NCBI GenBank assembly: GCA_963169325.1
Contig: CAUJEY010000166.1
Location: forward strand, 1-58,102
DNA from: Bacteroidota bacterium
Lineage (GTDB): Bacteria > Bacteroidota > Bacteroidia > Chitinophagales > Saprospiraceae
Direction: 5' to 3'
Length of the DNA stretch: 58,102 nt
Under the pieces are notes generated by a model that ran no database searches, had not been told where the DNA came from, and saw only the letters and a program-made list of their open reading frames with translations. Of the stretch, positions 34,541 to 41,829 are shown one piece after another. Position numbers and translations under genes: made by a program. How positions within the stretch are numbered: the first letter of the stretch is position 1; every line of letters starts with the position of its first letter.

Positions 34541-35845
34541 ATGGAATTATACGGTAGAATCTTATTATATGCCATGCCAGCATTTCTGGTACTCGTACTC
34601 CTGGAAAAAGGATACGGCTGGATTACCGGCCGGGACACCGTTCGGACCATGGATATGCTTTCAAGCCTCAGCTCAGGCATCACCTTTCTGGTAAAAGAGG
34701 TACTCGGACTCAGTGTTACGATTCTTTCTTACGGCTGGATGGTTCAACATTTCGCTGTTTTTCACGTGGAATCTACGGTGCTGACCTTCATCATCACTTA
34801 TTTTGTCCTCGACTTCCAGGCATACTGGACGCACCGATGGTCCCACGAAATCAATATCTTATGGAATGAACACGCCATTCACCACAGCAGCGAGGATTAT
34901 AACCTTGCCTGCGCACTTCGGACCACCATCTCGAATTTTGTCAACCTGTTTACATTTTTCCTGTTGCCGGCCGCCATACTGGGTGTTCCCCCCTCCGTCA
35001 TTGCCATTATAGCGCCCATTCGCCTGTTCGCACAATTCTGGTACCATACGGAATGGATCAAAAAAATGGGGATACTGGAGTCATTTTTGATAACACCTTC
35101 CCATCACCGCGTTCACCATGCCATCAATCCGGAATATCTGAACCGAAATTATGGTCAAATATTGATTATCTGGGATAAAATGTTCAGCACTTTTCAGGAG
35201 GAACTGCCCCATGTGCAGCCCGTTTACGGCATTACCCGCCCTGCGCAAACGTGGAACCCAATTAAAATCAATTTTCAACACCTCGGACTGCTTTCCGCCG
35301 ATGCATGGCGGACGAGCAATTGGTGGGATAAAATGCGGATATGGTTCATGCCGACCGGATGGCGACCGGCAGATGTCGCCGAAAAGTATCCTGTCCGGAA
35401 AATCGAGGACGTTTACCATTTTACAAAATATAACCCGCTCACTTCAGGAATGCTCAAAACCTGGACATGGATTCAGTTTGGCTGGGCCTTCACGCTCGTT
35501 CTCTATTTTTTTGGCAATATTGCCCGGATAGGCTCCCCGAATATGTTTTACTACGGCGGCTTTATTTTGCTTTCGATCTATGCTTATACGGAACTCATGG
35601 ACCGAAATCCCTATGCACTGGCCTGGGAAATTGCCAAAAATGCGATCGGCATCGGGATCATCTGCTACCTTGGCGACTGGTTCGGGTCGGATGCTTTTCT
35701 TCCTGGGCTAGGGTATGCAATTGTGGCCTATTTCGTAATTTCAACCGTGGTAACCGCCTGGCTTGTCATGCGGGAGATGAAACCCTGTCGTGAAAAAACA
35801 AATGAGATGAAAGCCGAGCCTGTGCCCGCCAGCCGCATAGTCTAA
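34541..35845 (+). CDS. fatty acid hydroxylase/sterol desaturase family membrane di-iron enzyme
   Basis: A 434-residue membrane protein with the three histidine clusters of the fatty acid hydroxylase superfamily: THRWSHE (HxxxH), NEHAIHHSSE (HxxHH) and SHHRVHHAIN (HHxxHH). Several transmembrane segments precede and follow, and the C-terminal 150 residues add about four more hydrophobic helices beyond the catalytic core. Family members hydroxylate or desaturate lipids, including sphingolipid C4 and alkylglycerol substrates. It is the last plus-strand gene of the locus; after it come TTCTAAC-type low-complexity bases (about 35876-35910) and the convergent nusB. Confidence 0.9.
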   Translation: MELYGRILLYAMPAFLVLVLLEKGYGWITGRDTVRTMDMLSSLSSGITFLVKEVLGLSVTILSYGWMVQHFAVFHVESTVLTFIITYFVLDFQAYWTHRWSHEINILWNEHAIHHSSEDYNLACALRTTISNFVNLFTFFLLPAAILGVPPSVIAIIAPIRLFAQFWYHTEWIKKMGILESFLITPSHHRVHHAINPEYLNRNYGQILIIWDKMFSTFQEELPHVQPVYGITRPAQTWNPIKINFQHLGLLSADAWRTSNWWDKMRIWFMPTGWRPADVAEKYPVRKIEDVYHFTKYNPLTSGMLKTWTWIQFGWAFTLVLYFFGNIARIGSPNMFYYGGFILLSIYAYTELMDRNPYALAWEIAKNAIGIGIICYLGDWFGSDAFLPGLGYAIVAYFVISTVVTAWLVMREMKPCREKTNEMKAEPVPASRIV

Positions 35846-35915
35846 ATCAGATGCGGTGTCATTGAGCCACACCAGCAACCTTCTAACTTTCTAACCCGTA
35901 ACCCTCTAACCTTTA

Positions 35916-36851
35916 TTATTCCACCAACCCACGGCCTTCCTTCACGATTCGTTCCTCTTTCAACAACTTTTTCATCAGCCGGTCCAGGATGCCGTTGATA
36001 AAATCCTTGCTGTTTTCGGTGGAATAGGTTTTTGAAATTTCAACGAATTCGTTGAGGGTAACTTTCGTGGGAATGGTCGGAAAGTGCAGGAGTTCGCACA
36101 GGGCCATTTTTAGCATGATCATATCCAAAATCGCCACGCGGTCGGCGTCCCAGTTCTTCAGGTTGGGCGCGATGAGTTCGAAGAGCGATTGGTCTTCCTG
36201 GCAGGTTTTGCGCAGCAATTGTTCGCCAAATTCGCGCACCGTTTCGTCGGATGGTTCGTATTCCTTGTAAAACTCGCCTTCAACGGGCATCACCTTCAGG
36301 GTCTTTTTCATCGCCCCGACGACCAACGATTCGTCGTCCTGCCAATTATTGAAGCGGTCTTCCGTCATTTCAATAAACAGGTCGTTGCTGGTCAGGAACT
36401 TATAAAGTTCCAGCAGATTTTTGGCATGATCGGCGTTGGTTGGCGCTTCCAGTGCGTCGTATTTTTGATACTCCTCCGTTTCACAAAATTGCTGGTACAT
36501 CCGGCGAATATGATCCTCGTCCAAATTTTCATTGGACTTGTGTTTCGCCACAACTTTCAGAAAGCCGACATGGTTGGCCAAACTTTGGGTACAGGGATTG
36601 GTGTACAGGAGGGGAACAAAAGCCTTGTCATCGTCGGACGGGAGCAATTTTGCGGCCCGGATTGCGGCGTCTTTTTCTGCATATTGCGCGACTTTAAGCA
36701 TGAGGTGCAGATGGAAAATGTAAATTTCATACGTTTTCCAGATGCCATCGTTGTATCCCTTTAACAGATCGGGAAAGGTGAGTTGCTCGTCGCGATTGAG
36801 CATATACAACAACTGCATGACCTTGATTCGAACGCTGCGGCGACTTAACAT
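35916..36851 (-). CDS. nusB: transcription antitermination factor NusB
   Basis: A 311-residue NusB-domain protein. The family sequence SRRSVRIKVMQLLYML starts the protein, and the C-terminal RNA-binding fold includes DRVAILDMIMLKMALCELLHFP and VTLNEFVEISKTYST. The usual bacterial length is about 140 residues; Bacteroidota orthologs are commonly about 300 because of an inserted or preceding helical region, so the length is normal for the group (from memory). It acts with NusE in rRNA antitermination. It is the gene at the right border of the metabolic locus, convergent with the hydroxylase gene. Confidence 0.9.
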   Translation of the reverse strand: MLSRRSVRIKVMQLLYMLNRDEQLTFPDLLKGYNDGIWKTYEIYIFHLHLMLKVAQYAEKDAAIRAAKLLPSDDDKAFVPLLYTNPCTQSLANHVGFLKVVAKHKSNENLDEDHIRRMYQQFCETEEYQKYDALEAPTNADHAKNLLELYKFLTSNDLFIEMTEDRFNNWQDDESLVVGAMKKTLKVMPVEGEFYKEYEPSDETVREFGEQLLRKTCQEDQSLFELIAPNLKNWDADRVAILDMIMLKMALCELLHFPTIPTKVTLNEFVEISKTYSTENSKDFINGILDRLMKKLLKEERIVKEGRGLVE

Positions 36852-36961
36852 AGACTTTCAAATAACGTTTGCGAGTGAGCAAAGGGGAGAATATAGCCGC
36901 AAAGAAACGAAAAACTTCGCTCAACAAACAAAAGAAGTTGAAAAATACTGAAAATCCCGCC

Positions 36962-37993
36962 TTACATCTTCACGAAACGGCGAGTGGATTGCCCCCCTGC
37001 GCTAAATAAGGTACAGTAATACACCCCAGCCGGAAGGCCTTGCGCATGGAAGCGGTAGTCGGCGCGATTGGTATGGCTGACTGCCGTTTCCCAGATGATC
37101 CGGCCAAAACTGTTGCTGATTTGTAAACGAAGTTCGGGCAAGGCCGCACTCAATTCCCAGGAAATAAGTGCCGTTTCTCCCACAGGATTGGGCTGAATAT
37201 TGAAGCGTGTCAGCTCCGGAATATCGCTCACGGACGAGGTGGTTTTGGAGACAACGATATCGTCAATTTGTAATAAATAGTCGTTGTGCGAATCGTGCAC
37301 AAAAGCGATATAAATTGTCTTCCCGGCATAGGGGGCAAGTTGCACAATATGTGGCTCCAGGCGACCGCGAAAAAGACCGTTGGGGCCCAAATCCAGGTCG
37401 AGAAAGAAATAGTTCAAATCCTGGTAACTGTTTGCATGAATATACCCTTCAGAAAAAGTATAATCCTCCAGGTTCAGGGAATAAATCGGGTCATTGCCGA
37501 GCATCTGCGCGGCGGTAAAAAGCGTATCGGCGAAATCTTTACTTCCGGGCAGGTTTGAGTTTTGGGAAACCAGCACTTTATAGCCATCGAGAAATTGCGG
37601 CCCCTGAAACGACAACGAACGCCAGGAAAGTCGGTAACTGGAATCCTGGATTACAACCGGCGGCGTAATCAGCCAGTTGTTGTTCGGCGCGCCACCCGAT
37701 AACCAAGAACAACTGGTGTAGGCATAATTGACCGCCGGTGTGACATCCTCTCCCAGGTCGCCCTCCAGGTACCACACACCCGGCACAACGGTGTCGAGCC
37801 CGCAATTGGTTTCTTGTTTATCGCCATCCCAGTTTACCCACTTCGTGTCATTGCCGCCGGCGGCGGAGAGCATAATCGTATCGTTCGGGCTGGAAAAATT
37901 CAGCAACAGCAGGGTATCCGGTGCGCCAAGGGTTTGCCCGGCCAGTGAAAAACCGCCGGAAAAGAGCAACAAAAGGGGTATAAAAGTTTTCAT
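36962..37993 (-). CDS. secreted T9SS cargo with choice-of-anchor-J-like domain and type A sorting domain
   Basis: A 343-residue secreted protein. The signal peptide is MKTFIPLLLLFSGGFSLAG. The central region (NNWLITPPVVI, YRLSWRSLSFQGP, DGYKVLVSQNSN, TIYIAFVHDSHNDYLLQIDDI) resembles the choice-of-anchor J or cleaved-adhesin domain, usually a carbohydrate- or protein-binding jelly roll. The last 80 residues form a T9SS type A domain (NIQPNPVGETALISWEL, GLPAGVYYCTL, FVKM). ATG at 37993 begins the signal peptide; the stop of the upstream kinase gene is two bases away, so the two share a transcript. The ligand is unknown. Confidence 0.8.
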   Translation of the reverse strand: MKTFIPLLLLFSGGFSLAGQTLGAPDTLLLLNFSSPNDTIMLSAAGGNDTKWVNWDGDKQETNCGLDTVVPGVWYLEGDLGEDVTPAVNYAYTSCSWLSGGAPNNNWLITPPVVIQDSSYRLSWRSLSFQGPQFLDGYKVLVSQNSNLPGSKDFADTLFTAAQMLGNDPIYSLNLEDYTFSEGYIHANSYQDLNYFFLDLDLGPNGLFRGRLEPHIVQLAPYAGKTIYIAFVHDSHNDYLLQIDDIVVSKTTSSVSDIPELTRFNIQPNPVGETALISWELSAALPELRLQISNSFGRIIWETAVSHTNRADYRFHAQGLPAGVYYCTLFSAGGQSTRRFVKM

Positions 37994-37995
37994 GC

Positions 37996-38988
37996 CTATA
38001 TATTTTCTTGCAACCAATGATCAAACTCCACTTCCAGGATTTCCCGCTGCACCGGCACCACGCCCGGATATTCGCAGACTTGTCCGCCGGCAAGATTGGA
38101 CAAAGCCGCCACAAGGGGCAATTCCAGCCCCACAGCCAATCCCAGAGAAGCGACACTGATAACCGTATCGCCGGCGCCGCTCACATCCGCCACGTTTCGG
38201 GCCACGGTTGGATAAAGGCTTGCTTCCTTTTGGCTTTCCAAAAATAAGCCTTTTTCTGAAAGCGTGATCATAGTAATGCGCTGATCCAGTTTTTTGCGCA
38301 AATATTCCGACGCTAATTTCAGTGAAGCAATTTCCGGTAGTACCTGAAACGGCACGCTGTCCCGGATTTCCTTTAGGTTGGGTTTGAACAAATCGGCGCC
38401 CCAGAACGCGAAAAAGTTGTGTTTTTTGGGATCGACCGCCGTCAGAATTCCACGCCGGCGGGCCTCAGGCAGCACGGCTTCAATGACGGCAGGGGTAAGC
38501 ACGCCTTTATTGTAATCCTGAAAAATGACGGCCTGTACCGGATTATTTGCCAGCAGGGAAAGCACACAATTGATGAGAGCCTGTTCTTCCCATTCGGAAA
38601 GATCATGATCGTCTTCCTGGTCGATACGCAACATTTGCTGATTGTTGCCCAGTACCCGGGTCTTGACGGTCGTTTTCCGGGTTTCCGAAAAAATGAGTCC
38701 TTCGGTAGCCATTCCGGCTGCCGGCAGCATTCGCTCAAGCGCCCGTCCATCAGCATCTTCACCGACGACGCTACAAAGTATTGGAGTAGCCCCCAGAGCG
38801 CGTATGTTCAACGCCACGTTGGCGGCGCCTCCCAGGCGGTCATCTGTCGTCCGCTGCAAGACGACCGGCACCGGCGCCTCCGGCGAAATACGACTAACCG
38901 TACCGGTCAGGTAGCGGTCGAGCATTACGTCGCCAACAATCAGAATGTGTTGATTTTCAAATTTTAGTAAAATATCCCGCGCGGTCAT
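37996..38988 (-). CDS. PfkB-family kinase, D-glycero-beta-D-manno-heptose-7-phosphate kinase-like
   Basis: A 330-residue PfkB/ribokinase-fold sugar kinase resembling the kinase half of HldE/RfaE. It has the N-terminal ILIVGDVMLDRYLTG, RISPEAPVPVV, LGGAANVALNIRALG and the catalytic DVSGAGDTVIS. It would make heptose-1,7-bisphosphate for lipopolysaccharide core (established for HldE). No cytidylyltransferase half is fused and no other heptose gene is nearby, so the substrate is an inference. MTARDILLKFENQ at 38988 is the chosen start. It is followed two bases later by the T9SS cargo gene. Confidence 0.8.
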   Translation of the reverse strand: MTARDILLKFENQHILIVGDVMLDRYLTGTVSRISPEAPVPVVLQRTTDDRLGGAANVALNIRALGATPILCSVVGEDADGRALERMLPAAGMATEGLIFSETRKTTVKTRVLGNNQQMLRIDQEDDHDLSEWEEQALINCVLSLLANNPVQAVIFQDYNKGVLTPAVIEAVLPEARRRGILTAVDPKKHNFFAFWGADLFKPNLKEIRDSVPFQVLPEIASLKLASEYLRKKLDQRITMITLSEKGLFLESQKEASLYPTVARNVADVSGAGDTVISVASLGLAVGLELPLVAALSNLAGGQVCEYPGVVPVQREILEVEFDHWLQENI

Positions 38989-39038
38989 GTTGCTTGTTTT
39001 TTGGTCCGGTAGCGCAGTAGCCTGCAACTTTCACTTTA

Positions 39039-40187
39039 CTACTTCAATACCTCCCGCGCGATCACAATTTTTTGAATTTCGGAGGTACCTTCACCGATCG
39101 TGCAGAGTTTGGAGTCCCGGTAAAATTTTTCCACCGGAAAGTCTTTGGTATAGCCGTATCCGCCATGCACCTGAACGGCGTCGGTGCTTACTTCCACAGC
39201 CACTTCGGAGGCGTAATATTTAGCCATGGCCGATTCCTTCGTGCATTTTTGGTTGGCGTTTTTGAGGTCGCCTGCGTGAAAGGTCAGTAGTTCCGCAGCG
39301 CTGATCTTGGTGGCCATGTCCGCCAGTTTGAAACTGATACCCTGGAAGCTGGCGATAGGCTGGCCAAACTGGTGCCGTTCTTTGGCATATTTCACCGAGG
39401 CCTCGTAAGCGCCTTTAGCTATGCCGAGCGAGAGCGCTGCGATGGAAATCCGGCCGCCGTCAAGAATCTTCATAGACTGGATAAATCCTTCTCCTTCCTG
39501 GCCCAACATCTGGCTTTTGTGTAACCGGCAGTTGTCGAAGATCAATTCGGCGGTTTCGCTGGCGCGCATGCCGAGCTTGTTTTCTTTTTTGCCGCCCCGG
39601 AAGCCGGGTGTGTTGCGTTCGACGATAAATGCGGTCATCCCGCGGCTGTCGAGCAGTTCGCCGGTACGGACGATAACAACGGCCACATCGCCGGAAATAC
39701 CATGTGTAATCCAGGATTTCGTACCGTCAATCACATAAAAATCGCCGTCGCACCGGGCGACGCATTGCATCCGGCCGGCATCGCTACCGGTGTTCGGTTC
39801 GGTGAGGCCCCAAGCGCCGACCCATTCTCCACTGGCCAGCCGAGGCAGGTATTTTTGTTTTTGTTCTTCCGTGCCGAAAGCCAGGATATGATTGGTACAG
39901 AGCGAATTATGCGCGGCTACGCTCAACCCGATGGAGCCGCAAACCCGGGCAATTTCTCCTACGATGGTAATGTACTCGGTGTAACCTAATCCGGCGCCGC
40001 CATATTGTTCCGGCACCAGAACGCCCATAAAGCCGTGCTCTCCCATTTGGCGAAACAGGTCTTTGGGGAAATACTGGGATTCATCCCATTCCATGACATG
40101 GGGACGGATGAACGTTTCTGCGAAATCACGGGCGCTTTCGCGAATCAGTTGCAGGTTTTCTGTATGGGATTCTGCCGTATTTGTCAT
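39039..40187 (-). CDS. acyl-CoA dehydrogenase
   Basis: A 382-residue FAD-dependent acyl-CoA dehydrogenase of beta-oxidation or branched-chain amino-acid catabolism. Signatures are [77 protein letters not shown] and the C-terminal [18 protein letters not shown]. The catalytic base position cannot be set with certainty by eye. Start [13 protein letters not shown] at 40187. A TACTTTTG -7 element on the minus strand at 40257-40264 could drive it; no -33 is visible. It is close to, but not overlapping, the downstream kinase gene. Confidence 0.92.
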   Translation of the reverse strand: MTNTAESHTENLQLIRESARDFAETFIRPHVMEWDESQYFPKDLFRQMGEHGFMGVLVPEQYGGAGLGYTEYITIVGEIARVCGSIGLSVAAHNSLCTNHILAFGTEEQKQKYLPRLASGEWVGAWGLTEPNTGSDAGRMQCVARCDGDFYVIDGTKSWITHGISGDVAVVIVRTGELLDSRGMTAFIVERNTPGFRGGKKENKLGMRASETAELIFDNCRLHKSQMLGQEGEGFIQSMKILDGGRISIAALSLGIAKGAYEASVKYAKERHQFGQPIASFQGISFKLADMATKISAAELLTFHAGDLKNANQKCTKESAMAKYYASEVAVEVSTDAVQVHGGYGYTKDFPVEKFYRDSKLCTIGEGTSEIQKIVIAREVLK

Positions 40188-40296
40188 GATTTTACCTGGA
40201 TTTGTATAGTTAGTGCCGCCGTGGTGGGAGCAGCCGGCTGAGTGCCGTTTAGAATGCAAAAGTAAAGCGATTGTTCAATTGAACGGGGATAATTCG

Positions 40297-40460
40297 GTCA
40301 TTGGGTGTCATTAATCGTCATTGGGCGTCATGGGGGTCATTAATCGTCATTGGGGGTCATTGAGTCATTATTAGTCATTAAGCCAATGACGATTAATGAC
40401 GAACAATGACGATTAATGACGAACAATGACGATTAATGACGAACAATGACGAACAATGAC
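40297..40460. repeat. TGACGATTAA-type tandem and inverted intergenic repeats
   Basis: The 20-mer aatgacgattaatgacgaac repeats three times head to tail at 40385-40404, 40405-40424 and 40425-40444, then partial units to 40460. The left half (40297-40380) carries the inverted form, gtcattaatcgtcatt and variants, so the whole spacer can fold into a long hairpin centred near 40381. It fills the gap between xerC and the acyl-CoA dehydrogenase gene. The same words return at 47107-47165. Confidence 0.85.
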
Positions 40461-40466
40461 GCCCTA

Positions 40467-41363
40467 TTATTCCTCTTTCCCTTTCGGGTGGGCTTGTTCG
40501 TATACTTCAATCAGACGGTCTATGGTGTTGTGGGTGTACACCTGGGTAGCGGCAAGGCTGCTATGGCCCAGAAGTTCTTTGATTGCATTAAGATCGGCGC
40601 CCCGGTTCGACAAGTGCGTGGCAAAGGAATGGCGCAACACGTGCGGACTGCGCTGCTCAACGGTGGTCACTTGCGACAGGTATTTACGAACAATATAATA
40701 CACAGAGCCGGCAGGTAGTTTTTCGCCATCCTTGTTGAGGAAAAGCCAGGGCTCCCTGCTGTCCGGGAAGGTCTCGGCCCGGAGGGTAAGATACCGGTCC
40801 AGCAGTTCTGTCATATACCGCGCGAAAGGCACTGCACGTTCTTTTCCCCCTTTGCCGGTCACCCGGAACATCATACGGTGCAGGTCAATATCCGAAGTTT
40901 TCAGACTGACTAACTCACCGCGGCGCATGCCGGTAGCGTATAAAATTTCCAGGACCAGGTGATCGAGCAGCCCCCGGTAATCCGTTCCAAATTTTATCTC
41001 GGAAAACAAGGCAGCCATCTGATGTTCCTGGATAAATACAGGCAGGCGTTTGCCTGTTTTGGGCGCCAACACCTTTTGCATCGGGTCTTTGTCGATCAGC
41101 CCCCGTTTTTTTAAAAAACGAAAATAACTATGTAAACAGGACAAGTGCCGGTTGACGCTGCGCGCGCTCAGACCTTCCTGCATTTGCGCAGCCGCCCAAC
41201 CCCGAACGTGCAAATGCCTTACTTCGGCAACCGAAGTAAGGCATTGTTTTTCCGTAACATATAAAATAAAATTCCCTAAATCGTTTCGATAGGCCGCCAG
41301 GGTATGCGGCGAAAACCGGCGCTCAAGCGCCAGGTATTGGTAAAACGATTCGTCGTGGAACAA
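40467..41363 (-). CDS. xerC: tyrosine recombinase XerC/XerD family
   Basis: A 298-residue tyrosine recombinase. It has an N-terminal SAM-like core-binding domain (about 1-90) and a catalytic domain with the residues Arg147/148 (ATGMRRGEL), Lys171 (TGKGGKERAVPF), His241-x2-Arg244 (HVLRHSFATH), His267 (LLGHSSLAATQ) and nucleophile Tyr276 (VYTHNT). The full length and housekeeping neighbours fit chromosome-dimer resolution at dif rather than a phage integrase. In Bacteroidota, rpsU-xerC(-hpf) linkage is common as I remember. It starts one base after the rpsU stop, so the two are co-transcribed. No dif-like site was identified in the window. Confidence 0.9.
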   Translation of the reverse strand: MFHDESFYQYLALERRFSPHTLAAYRNDLGNFILYVTEKQCLTSVAEVRHLHVRGWAAAQMQEGLSARSVNRHLSCLHSYFRFLKKRGLIDKDPMQKVLAPKTGKRLPVFIQEHQMAALFSEIKFGTDYRGLLDHLVLEILYATGMRRGELVSLKTSDIDLHRMMFRVTGKGGKERAVPFARYMTELLDRYLTLRAETFPDSREPWLFLNKDGEKLPAGSVYYIVRKYLSQVTTVEQRSPHVLRHSFATHLSNRGADLNAIKELLGHSSLAATQVYTHNTIDRLIEVYEQAHPKGKEE

Positions 41364-41364
41364 A

Positions 41365-41559
41365 TTAATCGTTTTTGTTGCCGTACATATCTTCTTTGTA
41401 CACGGCTTTCAGCACTTCTGTGCGGCGTTGTACCGATGGTTTGCTGAACGCTTTGCGGCGACGCAGTTCCTTCAGGATACCAGCACGTTCAAATTTCTTT
41501 TTGTACTTCTTGAGTACCTTGTCGATGGCTTCGCCGTCTTTTACCTCAACGATGAGCAT
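41365..41559 (-). CDS. rpsU: 30S ribosomal protein S21
   Basis: A 64-residue bS21 protein of the small ribosomal subunit. The sequence MLIVEVKDGEAIDKVLKKYK followed by FERAGILKELRRRKAFSKPS is diagnostic. Start at 41559; longer in-frame starts would include non-family residues. A strong predicted promoter lies 50 bases upstream. bS21 in Bacteroidota has been linked to the altered Shine-Dalgarno use of this phylum (established idea). It is the first gene of an operon with xerC. Confidence 0.95.
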   Translation of the reverse strand: MLIVEVKDGEAIDKVLKKYKKKFERAGILKELRRRKAFSKPSVQRRTEVLKAVYKEDMYGNKND

Positions 41560-41608
41560 GTAAATTTTCTTTTTTTGATAAATGTTTGTACGATGAAATT
41601 TCGGGCTG

Positions 41609-41641
41609 CAAAGGTACAATCAAATTGGGTAAAACTACAAA
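41609..41641 (-). promoter_or_regulatory. predicted strong promoter of rpsU-xerC
   Basis: On the minus strand a TTTG element (41641-41638, preceded by T) is separated by 21 bases from TACCTTTG (41616-41609), an exact TANNTTTG -7 element. This is the best full promoter match in the window. Transcription would start near 41602, giving a leader of about 43 bases. Confidence 0.7.
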
Positions 41642-41664
41642 AGAAGTTAAAAGAAATTGCTGAA

Positions 41665-41816
41665 TCAAAAAAAGACCTCCTGCGCGACCCGAAAGGTGTT
41701 TGCATGGGCTTCCACAATGTCGGCCAGCCGGGCGGAATAACCGCCGCCCATACTTACCGCTACTGGAATTCTGGCAAGTCGTATTTATACACAGGGGACC
41801 AGGCGATTTTGAGCAC
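41665..41816 (-). pseudogene. collapsed histone deacetylase-family gene: both ends kept, middle deleted
   Basis: On the minus strand, GTG at 41816 opens KIAWSPVYKYDLPE, which matches the N terminus of bacterial histone deacetylase/AcuC-like amidohydrolases. About 45 bases later, in a different frame, comes PVAVSMGGGYSARLADIV then EAHANTFRVAQEVFF and stop at 41665, which matches the C terminus of the same family. The roughly 250 residues between, with all metal-binding residues, are missing. The junction lies around 41765-41772 and changes frame. The call rests on remembered family ends, not on an alignment. Confidence 0.65.
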
Positions 41817-41829
41817 GTTGTTTTTTTAA

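Noticed and set aside
11558-35845. Capnine-type sulfonolipid biosynthesis
   Set aside because: No cysteate synthase or PLP-dependent cysteate acyltransferase is present; the sulfur genes here point to O-sulfation by PAPS.
40297-40460. CRISPR array near a recombinase gene
   Set aside because: The 20-mer units are directly joined without unique spacers and no cas genes are present.
40467-41363. Integrase of a genomic island carrying the biosynthetic locus
   Set aside because: The protein looks like housekeeping XerC/D, it is co-transcribed with rpsU, lies more than 4 kb beyond the locus, and no attachment-site duplication was found.
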